Positions 27,093-36,965 of a DNA stretch of 64,000 nucleotides are shown piece after piece. Positions within the stretch are counted from its first letter, which is position 1. Each line of letters opens with the position of its first letter. The position numbers and the translations under genes are program-made. The notes under the pieces were generated by a model. The model was not told where the DNA came from. It saw only the letters and a list, made by a program, of their open reading frames with translations, and did no database searches. Source of the DNA: Sphingobacteriia bacterium (GTDB lineage: Bacteria; Bacteroidota; Bacteroidia; Chitinophagales; Chitinophagaceae); the NCBI GenBank assembly GCA_015999745.1, contig JAECQP010000014.1:1-64000 (forward strand), given 5' to 3'.

Positions 27093-27857
27093 TTATTCCA
27101 CCCTGAGCTTACCGGAAAGCAACCCGTAAAGGGAATCATTGATGAATACAATCCGTTTCAGGTCTTCCATCCGGCTAAACAGGCCGTACCGGCCCCGGAA
27201 TACCACAATAGACCTTGCGATATGCTCCGGTATACCCGCCGCTTCCAGCTCGGCCCTGGTAGCGGTATTGGCATTGGGCAGCTGGGTCGTCCGCCGGCCT
27301 TGCTCCGTTGGCTGTCCGGGCGGGGAATCTCGCTTTGGAGAAACAGTACCCGGTTGCAGAAAGGGCTGGAGCGCCCGGTACAGGCTATCTGAAATTCCAT
27401 AGGTCTGCTGCACCTGTTCCACCCGGGTAAAGCCACCCAGTTTATCGCGGTATTTGATAATGCGGGCAGCCAGTACAGGCCCGATGCCGGGCAGCGCTTC
27501 CCAGTCTGCAACGGTGGCCGTATTGATGTTGATGACCGGTATGGGCCTGCGGATAAAGGGTTTCCGGAAATGGTACATCGAATTGTACTGCTGCCGGTAT
27601 TGTTGGTAGTATGGCCGCCTGTATTGGCCCTGCCTGTTGAACCCGTTCCGGTTTCCGGGCCATCGACCGGGCGATACGCTTGTTTCCATCAGCCGGATCA
27701 TGGCAGTATCCGGTTGAACAGGAACCGGTTCGGCTTTGTACCATTCCGGCACCCATAAAAAAATGGTCATAATGACCAGTAAAACGGTCAGTCCGATCCT
27801 TTCCTTCCTGGAAAAGCGGAGGTAATTTTGGAGGAATTGTTTCATCCCTTTAAACAA
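27093..27857 (-). CDS. ComEA-like helix-hairpin-helix protein
   Basis: After an N-terminal membrane helix (about 22-38) and a Pro/Tyr/Arg/Gln-rich linker, residues 110-175 carry ININTATVADWEALPGIGPVLAARIIKYRD, and the C-terminal part repeats it as NANTATRAELEAAGIPEHIARSI. These are ComEA-type double HhH DNA-binding motifs. The protein (254 residues) is probably membrane-anchored with DNA binding outside or inside the cell; a competence role is known for ComEA but not proven here. The gene is in a minus-strand run with the MBL hydrolase 10 bp upstream. Confidence 0.85.
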   Translation of the reverse strand: MFKGMKQFLQNYLRFSRKERIGLTVLLVIMTIFLWVPEWYKAEPVPVQPDTAMIRLMETSVSPGRWPGNRNGFNRQGQYRRPYYQQYRQQYNSMYHFRKPFIRRPIPVININTATVADWEALPGIGPVLAARIIKYRDKLGGFTRVEQVQQTYGISDSLYRALQPFLQPGTVSPKRDSPPGQPTEQGRRTTQLPNANTATRAELEAAGIPEHIARSIVVFRGRYGLFSRMEDLKRIVFINDSLYGLLSGKLRVE

Positions 27858-27867
27858 ATTAAAGGGG

Positions 27868-28644
27868 CTACAAACGGATGGTCAACCCATCATAGGCCAG
27901 TTGAATATGGCCCGGGAGTTCCTTGTTTACGGCTGCATGTTTACCCAATTGGTGACTGATATGGGTAAAATAAACTTCGGGAATCTCCAGTTCAAGCGCC
28001 AGCGCTACCGCTTCGCTCAGGGTAAAATGAGAAATATGTTTTTCCTTCCGGAGTGCATTCAGCACCAGCACGGAAGAACCTTTTATTTTTTCCTTCTCCT
28101 GCGCTTCTATTTTATTGGCATCCGTGATGTAAGTGAAATTGCCAAAGCGAAACCCCAGCACCGGCATTTTGTGGTGCATAACTTGTATGGGTATTACCGG
28201 AATATCCCCTACGGTAAAGGGTTCCTCATCAATAGTAACCAGATTAATTTCCGGTACGCCGGGATATTTGGTATCGGAAAACGCATAATAAAAATCCCTG
28301 CGGATCGCTTCCTCTGTTAAAGAATTGGCATACACTTTCATGGGTGTTTCCGTAAAAAAATTAAAAGCCCTGATATCATCGAGCCCTGCAAGGTGATCTT
28401 TATGGGGGTGTGTAAACACCACCGCATCCAGCTTCCTGGTATTGCTGCGCAACATCTGGTACCGGAAATCAGGTGTGGTATCTACCACAAGCGTGGTCGC
28501 TTCCGATTGAACCAGCACGCTGGTTCTTAAACGATTGTCTCTGGGATCATCCGAAGTACATACGGCACAGCTGCATCCGATCATCGGAACCCCTGTACTG
28601 GTTCCCGTGCCTAAAAACTGAATGGTTAAGGGTGGATGAGTCAC
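27868..28644 (-). CDS. MBL-fold metal-dependent hydrolase (PhnP-like)
   Basis: The 258 residues begin with FLGTGTSTGVPMIGCSCAVC, followed by the metal motif THPHKDHLAGLDD (HxHxDH), a later His in VMHHKMPVLG and TDANKI. The early Cys pair and the GTSTGVP motif resemble phosphoribosyl 1,2-cyclic phosphate phosphodiesterase (PhnP)-type enzymes. The actual substrate is unknown; no phosphonate genes are nearby. It is 9 bp after the small conserved gene and 10 bp before the ComEA-like gene, consistent with one operon. Confidence 0.85.
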   Translation of the reverse strand: MTHPPLTIQFLGTGTSTGVPMIGCSCAVCTSDDPRDNRLRTSVLVQSEATTLVVDTTPDFRYQMLRSNTRKLDAVVFTHPHKDHLAGLDDIRAFNFFTETPMKVYANSLTEEAIRRDFYYAFSDTKYPGVPEINLVTIDEEPFTVGDIPVIPIQVMHHKMPVLGFRFGNFTYITDANKIEAQEKEKIKGSSVLVLNALRKEKHISHFTLSEAVALALELEIPEVYFTHISHQLGKHAAVNKELPGHIQLAYDGLTIRL

Positions 28645-28653
28645 AATATAATA

Positions 28654-28926
28654 CTAGGCTTCGGTAACGGATTTTTTGATCACTTCTTCATACAATTTCT
28701 GCGATTCGTGGGTCAGCTTGTCGAACGCTACCGGAACCTGCGGAATCAATTCCATTAAAGTGTTAATCCTTCCTTCGATGTTGAGGAATTTATTCAATAC
28801 CACCACTTTCCTGGCTTCCAGCAAACACCAGCCACTCTGAAACGTACCTCTTTCATAGCGCACTACGTAACCAGACTCCCCCAAAATATCTTCCAGTTTA
28901 TCTAATGATGATTGCGTGTATTTCAT
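28654..28926 (-). CDS. small conserved hypothetical protein
   Basis: This 90-residue soluble protein (MKYTQSSLDKLEDILGESGYVVRYERGTFQSGWC) has the feel of a widely conserved Bacteroidota small protein. The pattern is an N-terminal helix, a beta hairpin with GxFxSGxCLLE, then two helices. I know no assigned function. It lies 50 bp downstream of porX and 9 bp upstream of the MBL gene on the same strand, so it may belong to either transcript. Confidence 0.75.
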   Translation of the reverse strand: MKYTQSSLDKLEDILGESGYVVRYERGTFQSGWCLLEARKVVVLNKFLNIEGRINTLMELIPQVPVAFDKLTHESQKLYEEVIKKSVTEA

Positions 28927-28976
28927 AGTACAAATTTAACCTTACTACCGCTGATACTGGCCCTGTTTTATCCACA

Positions 28977-30536
28977 TCAGGACCGGCTTTCCATCTTAAT
29001 CAGGGGTACAATCATCTCTTCCAGACTGATCCCCCCGTGCTGAAAACTGTTTTTATAGTAGTTCACATAATGATTATAGTTATTGGGATAGCACAGGAAA
29101 TCGTCTTCCCGGGCAAAGATGAACGAAGAATTAATGGTGGGCACCGGTAATCCCGCTTTCAGGGGGTCTTTGAATGCCAGCACCTCCTTTTCTTCAAAGT
29201 TCAGGTTCCTGCCATGCTTGTACCGCAGGTTGGTGGTGGTCTGCTTGTCTCCGATCACTTTCAACGGATTTCTCACCCGCACGCTTCCGTGATCGGTGGC
29301 CAGGATAATCCTGATTTTTTTATCGGCCACTTTCTTCAATGCCTGGTGAAGGGGACTGTGTTCAAACCAGCTTCGGGTAAGGCTCCGGTAGCTGGCTTCG
29401 TCGCTGGCCAGCTCCTTCAGCACTTCCATTTCGGTACGCGCATGACTGAGCATGTCTACAAAATTGTATACGATCACATTCAGATCGTTGTGCATCAGGT
29501 TATGCATATTCCCCACCAGTTGCTGCCCGTCGTGGTGATTCAGAATTTTGTGATAACTGAACCGGGTATTTTCTTTCTTCAGTCGCTTCAGTTGTGCACG
29601 CAGAAATTCCTCTTCAAATAAATTTTTGCCACCCTCCTCTTCGTCGTTCTTCCATTGCTGCGGAAACTGTTTCTCAATATCTGCCGGCATCATTCCCGCA
29701 AAGATCGCGTTGCGGCAATACTGTGTAGCGGTTGGCAGGATAGAGTAAAAAGCATCTTCTTCCATAATCCTGAAACTCTCGGCAAAGATGGGCTGTATGG
29801 CCCGCCACTGATCGTAACGAAGATTGTCGATCAGCACAAAAAACAGGGGTACATTTTCTTCGAGGTGCGGAAATACTTTGAACTGCATCAGCTGATGGCT
29901 CATGATGGGCGACTCCGCAGACCTGGGGTTGACCCAATCCTGGTAATTCCTGCTCACAAACCGGGCAAATGCCGCGTTGGCCTCGCGCTTCTGGTTGTAA
30001 AAAATTTCCCGCATTTCCGGGCTGTCGCTTTTTTCCATTTCCAGTTCCCAATAAACCAGTTTTTTGTACAACTCCATCCATTCCTGGTAGTCGGGGTTCC
30101 CCTGCAATGCCATGAACAGTTCCGTAAATTGCTGTTGGTAAGAGCTGGTGGTTTTTTCTGCCACCAGTCGTTTATTATCAATAATTTTTTTAAGGCTCAG
30201 TAACACCTGGTTGGGATTTACCGGCTTGATCAGGTAATCGCTGATCTGGCTGCCGATGGCTTCATCCATCAGGTTTTCCGTTTCGTTTTTGGTGATGAGC
30301 ACAATCGGCAACTGGTGCCGGATGGCTTTCATCCGGGTAAGCGTTTCCAGTCCGGTGATGCCAGGCATGCTTTCATCCATCAGTACCACATCCACTTCTG
30401 CGGATTTGATATATTCGATTGCATCGTAGCCGTTGGTGAGGGTATGCACATGATACCCCTTGCTTTCCAGAAATATTTTCTGCGACTGAAGGCTTTCCAT
30501 CTCATCATCCACCCAAAGAATATTTGCTATTGCCAT
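28977..30536 (-). CDS. porX: PorX-type response regulator with PglZ domain
   Basis: The receiver domain starts MAIANILWVDDEMES with acidic residues near 10-11, phosphorylatable Asp near 54 (VVLMDESMPG) and Lys in YLIKPV. The remaining ~380 residues form a PglZ alkaline-phosphatase-like domain with FVLIDNLRYDQWR, ILPTATQYCRN and ATDHGSVRV as metal and nucleophile regions. This receiver-PglZ fusion is PorX, known from Porphyromonas and Flavobacterium as a regulator of the type IX secretion system. The ORF track starts 17 codons earlier at 30587; the ATG at 30534-30536 fits receiver starts and gives about 519 residues. The partner PorY kinase is not adjacent. Confidence 0.88.
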   Translation of the reverse strand: MAIANILWVDDEMESLQSQKIFLESKGYHVHTLTNGYDAIEYIKSAEVDVVLMDESMPGITGLETLTRMKAIRHQLPIVLITKNETENLMDEAIGSQISDYLIKPVNPNQVLLSLKKIIDNKRLVAEKTTSSYQQQFTELFMALQGNPDYQEWMELYKKLVYWELEMEKSDSPEMREIFYNQKREANAAFARFVSRNYQDWVNPRSAESPIMSHQLMQFKVFPHLEENVPLFFVLIDNLRYDQWRAIQPIFAESFRIMEEDAFYSILPTATQYCRNAIFAGMMPADIEKQFPQQWKNDEEEGGKNLFEEEFLRAQLKRLKKENTRFSYHKILNHHDGQQLVGNMHNLMHNDLNVIVYNFVDMLSHARTEMEVLKELASDEASYRSLTRSWFEHSPLHQALKKVADKKIRIILATDHGSVRVRNPLKVIGDKQTTTNLRYKHGRNLNFEEKEVLAFKDPLKAGLPVPTINSSFIFAREDDFLCYPNNYNHYVNYYKNSFQHGGISLEEMIVPLIKMESRS

Positions 30537-30626
30537 TGCGATAAAGCTATTAATAATTTCCATTGGTTCACTAAATTGTACCTTCACCGGCTGGCGTTAC
30601 AGCCGATTTAACAATTCATCAACAGC

Positions 30627-31841
30627 ATGGCAAACAGCAAACAAAAAATCATCAATGATCCCGTATACGGTTTTATTACCATTAATCACCCATTGATCTT
30701 TTCTATCATAGAACATCCTTTTTACCAGCGGCTGCGCAGGATCCAGCAAATGGCCATGGCGCAGCTGGTTTATCCCGGAGCCGTTCATACCCGCCTGCAC
30801 CATTCGCTGGGCGCCTATCACCTGATGTGCAATGCAGTCACCGAACTGCGCAACAAGGCTATAGAAATTACAGAAGAGGAGGAGATTGCCGTTAAATCGG
30901 CCATATTGCTGCACGATATCGGGCACGGCCCTTTTTCGCATGCACTGGAACATGTACTGATTCCGGGTATCAACCACGAACACCTCTCCCTGCAGATCAT
31001 GCAGGCGCTCAATACCGAACTGAACGGACAGCTCGATCTGACCATCCGGATCTTTACCAACAATTACAATAAACCCTTCCTGCATCAGCTGATCAGCGGG
31101 CAACTGGATGTGGACCGCATGGATTACCTCAGCCGGGACAGTTTCTTTTCGGGCGTGAGCGAAGGGGTCATCGGATACGACCGGATCCTGAAAATGCTGA
31201 CTGTAAAAGATGGCCAGTTAATGGTAGAGGAAAAAGCCATTTACAGCGTAGAAAAATTTTTAGTGGCCAGGCGACAAATGTACTGGCAGGTGTATCTGCA
31301 TAAAACAGTTTTATCTGCAGAAAAAATGCTGGTGAAAATTCTCGAAAGGGTAAGGGCCATCTACGATAAAAACGATGATGCGCTGGCTACAAGATCTTCC
31401 CTGGATTATTTCCTGGGAGAGTTCAGGGGAGAGATGGACGATAATGCGCTGGCCAGATTCTGTATGCTCGACGACTTTGATGTTATCAGCGGGGTGAAGC
31501 GGTGGAGTTTACATCCCGACAAAGTATTGTCTTTGTTATGCAACAGTTTCCTGAACCGGAGATTGTATAAATCGAGAATCCAGTCGGAACCGTTTTCTGC
31601 TGAATTCGTACAGGAAAAACAGGCGTTGGCCATCAGCCGTTTTGGAATTGATCCGGAAGATGCGCATTACCTCTGTTTTACAGGTATTGCCACCAATACC
31701 GCTTACCAGAGTAAGGAAGAAAAAATCAATATCCTGTATAAGGATGGAACGGTAAAAGACATCACAGAGGTAGACAATACGCTGATTCAGCAAAATCTTT
31801 CTTCGCAGGTAAAAAAATTCTACATTTGTCTGTTAACTTAA
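30627..31841 (+). CDS. HD domain phosphohydrolase
   Basis: The 404-residue protein has an early RLHHSLGAYHLM (His) and the HD motif AILLHDIGHGPFSH near residue 93, then DVDRMDYLSRDSFFSG, the conserved order of dGTPase/SAMHD1-like HD hydrolases. A dNTP or nucleotide substrate is likely, but not certain. It is divergent from porX (about 90 bp between starts) and lies 9 bp upstream of lpxD, so it heads the envelope operon. Confidence 0.87.
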   Translation: MANSKQKIINDPVYGFITINHPLIFSIIEHPFYQRLRRIQQMAMAQLVYPGAVHTRLHHSLGAYHLMCNAVTELRNKAIEITEEEEIAVKSAILLHDIGHGPFSHALEHVLIPGINHEHLSLQIMQALNTELNGQLDLTIRIFTNNYNKPFLHQLISGQLDVDRMDYLSRDSFFSGVSEGVIGYDRILKMLTVKDGQLMVEEKAIYSVEKFLVARRQMYWQVYLHKTVLSAEKMLVKILERVRAIYDKNDDALATRSSLDYFLGEFRGEMDDNALARFCMLDDFDVISGVKRWSLHPDKVLSLLCNSFLNRRLYKSRIQSEPFSAEFVQEKQALAISRFGIDPEDAHYLCFTGIATNTAYQSKEEKINILYKDGTVKDITEVDNTLIQQNLSSQVKKFYICLLT

Positions 31842-31850
31842 CACCTGTAT

Positions 31851-32903
31851 ATGCAATTTATCGCCTCCCAGATTGCCCTGATGGTTCAGGGAAAAATAGA
31901 AGGAGATGCCGCTGCTGCTGTAACTTCTTTCGGTAAAATAGAGGAGGCGGTTCCCGGACAGCTTTCATTTCTGGCCAATCCGAAGTATGAAGAATACCTG
32001 TATACCACCATGGCTTCCATCGTAATTATCAATGAAACACTGGAGCTGAAACACCCGGTAACAGCCACATTGGTCCGCGTTCCGGATGCTTATTCGGCTT
32101 TCGCAACACTGATGACCAAATACCAGGAGCTTGCCGCAAGTCAGTTAACCGGTATTCAGCAGCCCAGCCACATTGCCGACACCGTTCAATTGGGGGAACA
32201 GGTATTTGTGGGCGCATTTGCCTGCCTGGGGAACGAGGTGCAGGTGGGTAATCATACAAAAATTTATGCAGGCGCCGTGTTGGGCGACCGCGTTAAAGTG
32301 GGCAACCACTCAGTCATTCATGCAGGTGTAAAGATTTACAACGACTGCGTTATCGGCAATCATGCGATCATTCATGCAGGTACTGTTATTGGCAGCGATG
32401 GTTTTGGTTTTGCCCCGCAGGGAGACGGCACCTATCAAAAAGTACCTCAGTTGGGCAATGTAGTGGTAGAAGATTTTGTTGAAATCGGGGCCAATTCCAC
32501 CATCGACCGGGCAACCATGGGCTCCACCATCATCAAAAAAGGCGTAAAGCTGGATAACCTGGTCCAGATTGCACATAATGTAGAAGTAGGCGCCAATACC
32601 GTAATCGCCGCCCTCACCGGCGTTAGCGGTAGCACCAAGATCGGTAAAAATGTGATGATGGGCGGCCAGGTAGGCGTTGCAGGCCATATCACCATTGCCG
32701 ACGGCTCCAGGATCAATGGCCAGAGCGGTGTTACCAAGAGCATCAAAGAACCCAACAAAGCATTTAACGGAACCCCCGCCTTCGATTTTTCCGCATCCAT
32801 GCGGGTTCAGGCGGTAACCAGAACACTTCCCGAACTGGAAAAAAGAGTGAAAGAATTGGAAAAAATAGTGCAACAATTGCTTTCTGAACGTGTTAACGCC
32901 TAA
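31851..32903 (+). CDS. lpxD: UDP-3-O-(3-hydroxyacyl)glucosamine N-acyltransferase
   Basis: LpxD adds the second acyl chain in lipid A synthesis. The N-terminal substrate-binding domain (about 1-110) is followed by left-handed beta-helix hexapeptide repeats (V/I-G-x-x-T/V pattern through about residue 300) and a C-terminal helix ([15 protein letters not shown]) for trimer packing. The catalytic His lies in QIAHNVEVG. Length 350 is normal. It sits between the HD gene and lpxC/fabZ. Confidence 0.95.
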   Translation: MQFIASQIALMVQGKIEGDAAAAVTSFGKIEEAVPGQLSFLANPKYEEYLYTTMASIVIINETLELKHPVTATLVRVPDAYSAFATLMTKYQELAASQLTGIQQPSHIADTVQLGEQVFVGAFACLGNEVQVGNHTKIYAGAVLGDRVKVGNHSVIHAGVKIYNDCVIGNHAIIHAGTVIGSDGFGFAPQGDGTYQKVPQLGNVVVEDFVEIGANSTIDRATMGSTIIKKGVKLDNLVQIAHNVEVGANTVIAALTGVSGSTKIGKNVMMGGQVGVAGHITIADGSRINGQSGVTKSIKEPNKAFNGTPAFDFSASMRVQAVTRTLPELEKRVKELEKIVQQLLSERVNA

Positions 32904-32930
32904 TTAAGGAAAAAAACCACCCTTTAAGCT

Positions 32931-32938
32931 TATTTTTG
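32931..32938 (+). promoter_or_regulatory. possible internal promoter box before lpxC/fabZ
   Basis: TATTTTTG fits TAnnTTTG in the 98-bp gap between lpxD and lpxC, the longest gap of this operon. No TTTG occurs at the expected -33 spacing, so this is tentative. Confidence 0.3.
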
Positions 32939-33001
32939 CGCGATTCTTTATTTAAGGTCAGGCGGCTCGCTGTCTGAACCAGGCTAAAACTGATTTAAAG
33001 C

Positions 33002-34414
33002 ATGGACATACATTTTAATCCGGATAAGCAACATACATTAGGCAAGCCTATCAGCATCAGCGGTACCGGGTTACATACCGGCATCCTGGTTGATATGATC
33101 CTGAAACCGGCCAATCCGGGCTTCGGGATCCAGTTTCAAAGAACAGACCTCCCCAACCAGCCGGTGATCAAGGCCGACTGCGACCTGGTAACCGACACCA
33201 GCCGTGGTACCACTTTACAGGTGGGCGATGCCAAAGTAAGCACGGTGGAACATGTACTGGCTGCCCTGGTAGGCATGGGAGTGGATAATGTGCTGATTGA
33301 GCTGAACGGGCCTGAAATCCCCATCATGGATGGAAGCTCCACCCCATTTATCAACCTGATCGAGGAAGGTGGTGTGGTGGAACAGGAAGCCACCAAAGCA
33401 TGGTATAGCCTCGACGAAAATATTTATCATTACGATGATGCCAAACGGGTGGAAATGGTAGCGCTGCCTTCTATGGACTACCAGATCACCACGCTGATCG
33501 ATTTTAACAGCCCGGTACTGGGAACCCAGCACGCCGGATTAAAAACCATCCGGGATTTTAAATCGGAGATCGCACCCTGCCGCACCTTCTGCTTTTTACA
33601 TGAGCTGGAAATGCTGCTCGACAACGACCTGATTAAAGGCGGTGATATCAACAATGCCATTGTGGTGGTAGACAAGCCGGTTACTGATGCCGAAATGAGC
33701 AGGCTGGCTAAGGTGTTCAAGCGAGACAAAGTGGAGGTAAAGAGCGAAGGATACCTGAACAACCTGGAACTCCGTTTCCCTAATGAACCTGCAAGACACA
33801 AACTGTTGGATGTGGTAGGTGATCTTGCGCTGATCGGCTACCCGATTAAGGCCCGCATCATTGCCAACAGACCCGGCCATAGTTCCAATGTGGAGTTTGC
33901 CAAAAAGATCAAACAATACATCAAGAAGAACAAACATGTAAAAGATGTACCGGTATATGACCCAACGGTACCGCCGGTTTTCTCCCTCGAAAAGATCGAG
34001 AAAACATTACCGCACAGGCATCCTTTCCTACTGGTAGATAAAGTGATTGAACTAACCGATACTACCATTGTAGGCATCAAAAATGTCACCTACAATGAAT
34101 GGTTTTTCCCGGGCCATTTTCCCGGAAACCCTGTAATGCCGGGTGTTTTACAGATTGAAGCCATGGCGCAGACCGGAGGCATTCTCTGCATCAACTCCAT
34201 GCCCGAAGGACAATATGATACTTATTTCCTGAAAATAGACAACTGCAAATTCAAACAAATGGTAAGACCCGGCGACACCATGGTGTTGAAAATGGAATTT
34301 ACCGGACCAATCCGCCGGGGAATCTGTGAAATGCACGGAACCGTTTATGTTGGAGGCAAAGTGGCTACCGAAGGAGACTTTGTTGCACAGGTGGTAAAAC
34401 GTGCAGGCAGCTAA
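33002..34414 (+). CDS. lpxC/fabZ: bifunctional UDP-3-O-acyl-GlcNAc deacetylase / 3-hydroxyacyl-ACP dehydratase
   Basis: This 470-residue fusion joins two enzymes. Residues 1 to about 310 are Lpx[15 protein letters not shown] with a zinc His, PIMDGSS, and [15 protein letters not shown] with the other zinc ligands His and Asp. Residues about 325-470 are Fab[12 protein letters not shown] with the catalytic His and [20 protein letters not shown] with the catalytic Glu. LpxC commits to lipid A synthesis while FabZ makes the unsaturated acyl-ACP of fatty acid elongation, so the fusion keeps the two competing activities in fixed ratio. The fusion is a known Bacteroidota feature. Confidence 0.96.
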   Translation: MDIHFNPDKQHTLGKPISISGTGLHTGILVDMILKPANPGFGIQFQRTDLPNQPVIKADCDLVTDTSRGTTLQVGDAKVSTVEHVLAALVGMGVDNVLIELNGPEIPIMDGSSTPFINLIEEGGVVEQEATKAWYSLDENIYHYDDAKRVEMVALPSMDYQITTLIDFNSPVLGTQHAGLKTIRDFKSEIAPCRTFCFLHELEMLLDNDLIKGGDINNAIVVVDKPVTDAEMSRLAKVFKRDKVEVKSEGYLNNLELRFPNEPARHKLLDVVGDLALIGYPIKARIIANRPGHSSNVEFAKKIKQYIKKNKHVKDVPVYDPTVPPVFSLEKIEKTLPHRHPFLLVDKVIELTDTTIVGIKNVTYNEWFFPGHFPGNPVMPGVLQIEAMAQTGGILCINSMPEGQYDTYFLKIDNCKFKQMVRPGDTMVLKMEFTGPIRRGICEMHGTVYVGGKVATEGDFVAQVVKRAGS

Positions 34415-34455
34415 CCCCCACCCTAACCAACTATTTACAGACGCTAAAACAACCT

Positions 34456-35253
34456 ATGACACATCCTTATACCTATATTGATCCCAATGCACGCATCGCA
34501 CCAAACGTGAAGATCGATCCATTTACTGTAATACACGGCGATGTACAGATTGGGGAGGGAACCTGGATTGGAAGTAATGTTACCATCATGGATGGTACCA
34601 GGATCGGTAAGAACTGCAGGGTATTTCCGGGCGCTGTACTGGGTGCTGTTCCGCAGGATTTGAAATTTGCCGGTGAAAAAACCACGGTGGAAATCGGGGA
34701 CAATGTGACCATTCGTGAATTTGTTACCATCAACAGGGGAACAGAAGACCGCGGCAAAACCATTATCGGCAACCATTGCCTGATCATGGCATATAGCCAT
34801 GTTGCGCACGACTGTATTATTGGTAATCATGTAATCATGAGCAACAGTGTGCAGGTAGCCGGGCACGTAACCATTGGCGAATGGGCAGTGATCGGGGGCG
34901 TAAGCGCCGTACACCAGTTTGTAAACATCGGACAACATACATTTATTGCAGGAGGAAGCCTGGTAAGTAAGGATGTACCGCCTTATATCAAGGCTGTTCG
35001 CAATCCTTTGAGCTATGGCGGTGTAAACAGTGTGGGACTGAAGCGAAGAGGCTTTCCGCTGGAACAGATTAATCATATCCTGGATGTATACAGAACCATC
35101 TACAATAAAGGATTCAATATTACACAGGCGCTGGAATACATTGAGGAAGAACTGCCTGCAACCGACGAACGCGACGAAATCGTAACATTTATACGCGAAA
35201 GCGGAAGAGGCATCATCAAGCGTTTCACCAAGGGTGCCAATGACGATGAATAA
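34456..35253 (+). CDS. lpxA: acyl-ACP-UDP-N-acetylglucosamine O-acyltransferase
   Basis: LpxA performs the first acylation of lipid A synthesis. The 265 residues are a left-handed beta helix of hexapeptide repeats (about 1-190) followed by the helical C-terminal domain. The catalytic His is in [12 protein letters not shown]. The length is normal. The next gene overlaps it by up to 20 bp, depending on the start used. Confidence 0.95.
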   Translation: MTHPYTYIDPNARIAPNVKIDPFTVIHGDVQIGEGTWIGSNVTIMDGTRIGKNCRVFPGAVLGAVPQDLKFAGEKTTVEIGDNVTIREFVTINRGTEDRGKTIIGNHCLIMAYSHVAHDCIIGNHVIMSNSVQVAGHVTIGEWAVIGGVSAVHQFVNIGQHTFIAGGSLVSKDVPPYIKAVRNPLSYGGVNSVGLKRRGFPLEQINHILDVYRTIYNKGFNITQALEYIEEELPATDERDEIVTFIRESGRGIIKRFTKGANDDE

Positions 35254-35875
35254 AACAACTGTCACACTCAGCAATGCCGGTAAGCGGTTCAACCGCGAAT
35301 GGATTTTCCGTAAACTCAGCTATACATTCAGTTCGGGTAATTCTTATGCCATCACCGGGCATAATGGAAGTGGTAAAAGCACCTTGCTCCAATGCATTGC
35401 CGGCAGTATGGGACTGAACGAGGGAATCCTACAGGTTCAGCTAAGCGACAATGCCACAGTGGCTCCCGACAATGTCTATCAGCAGATCTCCATCTGCGCT
35501 CCTTACCTGGAACTGGTAGAAGAAATGACCGCAACAGAATTCCTGCAGTTTCACCTGCAGTTTAAACCGCTTTTAAAAAACATTTCCATCCCCGAAATTC
35601 TGGACATCATCAGCCTGCAGAAAGCCGCCGGCAAACAAATCCGTCATTACAGCAGCGGGATGAAACAACGACTCAAACTGGCACAGGCTGTTTTTTCCGA
35701 CACACCGGTGCTGCTACTGGACGAACCCTGTACCAACCTGGACCAGGAAGGGTACCGGCTCTATCACCAGCTCGTTCGCAACTACTGCAACAACAAATTA
35801 TTAATTATCTGCAGCAACGAGGAAATGGAGATTGATTTTTGCAATGAGCGGCTTAATATTGTTGATTATAAATAA
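35240..35875 (+). CDS. ABC transporter ATP-binding protein (orphan)
   Basis: The roughly 210-residue protein is a single nucleotide-binding domain: Walker [10 protein letters not shown] near residue 40, signature [13 protein letters not shown], Walker [13 protein letters not shown]. Three ATG codons (35234, 35240, 35246) compete, all overlapping the lpxA end; I use the second without strong preference. No permease gene is adjacent, so the transported substrate and partner are unknown. Linkage to lpx genes suggests an envelope function, but that is weak inference. Confidence 0.85.
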   Translation: MTMNKTTVTLSNAGKRFNREWIFRKLSYTFSSGNSYAITGHNGSGKSTLLQCIAGSMGLNEGILQVQLSDNATVAPDNVYQQISICAPYLELVEEMTATEFLQFHLQFKPLLKNISIPEILDIISLQKAAGKQIRHYSSGMKQRLKLAQAVFSDTPVLLLDEPCTNLDQEGYRLYHQLVRNYCNNKLLIICSNEEMEIDFCNERLNIVDYK

Positions 35876-35880
35876 CGCTT

Positions 35881-36960
35881 ATGCGCCTCTTACTGATCCT
35901 GCTGCTCTGCAGTTGCCAGCTCCACGGCTTTTCTCAAAAAGCCGAATACCTGATTGTAGTAACCACCGATGGCCTTCGCTGGCAGGAAGTGTTCAACGGA
36001 ATGGATACCTCGCTGGCCAATAGCAGAAAGTACAATGAGGGCGACAGCAGCAGGCTCTACTCCGGTTATTATGCAGCCGGTGTACAGGAGCGCAGAAAAA
36101 AACTGATGCCCTTTCTCTGGAAAGTGATCGGAGAAAAAGGACAGTTGTACGGCAACCGGAAGGCCGGCAACCTTGTAAATAATAAGAACCCTTACTGGTT
36201 CAGCTATCCCGGCTACAGTGAAATTTTTACCGGTTATGCCGATATCTCCGTCAACTCCAATGAATTTCCTCCCAACCCCAATACCACTATCCTGGATTTT
36301 TTTCAGCAACAGCCCCGTTTTAAAAACAAGGTGGCTGCATTTGGCGCATGGGATGCTTTTGACAGAATCCTGAACGAGGAAAGAGCCGGCTTCCCGGTGA
36401 TTTCAGCTTTTGATACCACCGCAGGATTCAACCCCACTTCGCAACAGCGGTTGATCGACCGGATGCTGACCGATAGTTACCGGCCATGGGGCGCTGCAGA
36501 ATGCCTGGATGTATTTACCCATGCGGCTGCGATGAATTACCTGAAAGAAAAACAACCCTCCGTATTGTATATCTCCTATGGAGAAACCGATGAGTGGGCG
36601 CATGCCGGCAAATACAGGTCGTACCTGGATGCCGCTCACCAGGTGGATCGCTGGATAGAACAACTCTGGAACTATGTTCAGCAAGACCCAAAATACAAAA
36701 ACAAAACCGCCTTACTCATCACCACAGATCATGGTCGCGGAGACGTAATAAAATCGGAGTGGACCAGCCATGGCAGTAAGATCAGCGATGCCAGCGAAAT
36801 CTGGATGGCCTTACTGGGCCCGGGCGTAGCGCCAGGAGGAGAAGTAACCCGGCCCCAGCAGCTGTATCAGCAACAGGCAGCACAAACCATGGCCCATCTG
36901 CTGGGACTGCAATTCAGTGCACCGCACCCGGTGGCGGATGCTATTCCGTTCAAAGATTAA
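35881..36960 (+). CDS. alkaline phosphatase superfamily phosphodiesterase, exported
   Basis: A signal peptide (MRLLLILLLCSCQLHGFSQK) leads into VTTDGLRW (metal Asp), a nucleophile region FSYPGYSEIFTG, GETDEWAHAGKY (Asp and His ligands), TTDHGRGD and TSHGSK. This order matches the NPP/phosphopentomutase-like branch of the alkaline phosphatase superfamily. Relatives are sometimes annotated as phosphoglyceromutase, which would not fit an exported protein. The substrate is unknown. It lies 5 bp after the ABC gene and ends 5 bp from the convergent alanine dehydrogenase gene. Confidence 0.8.
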   Translation: MRLLLILLLCSCQLHGFSQKAEYLIVVTTDGLRWQEVFNGMDTSLANSRKYNEGDSSRLYSGYYAAGVQERRKKLMPFLWKVIGEKGQLYGNRKAGNLVNNKNPYWFSYPGYSEIFTGYADISVNSNEFPPNPNTTILDFFQQQPRFKNKVAAFGAWDAFDRILNEERAGFPVISAFDTTAGFNPTSQQRLIDRMLTDSYRPWGAAECLDVFTHAAAMNYLKEKQPSVLYISYGETDEWAHAGKYRSYLDAAHQVDRWIEQLWNYVQQDPKYKNKTALLITTDHGRGDVIKSEWTSHGSKISDASEIWMALLGPGVAPGGEVTRPQQLYQQQAAQTMAHLLGLQFSAPHPVADAIPFKD

Positions 36961-36965
36961 TAGAG

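Noticed and set aside
34444-35292. 282-residue open frame on the minus strand
   Set aside because: Antisense to lpxA, which is a clear hexapeptide-repeat protein.
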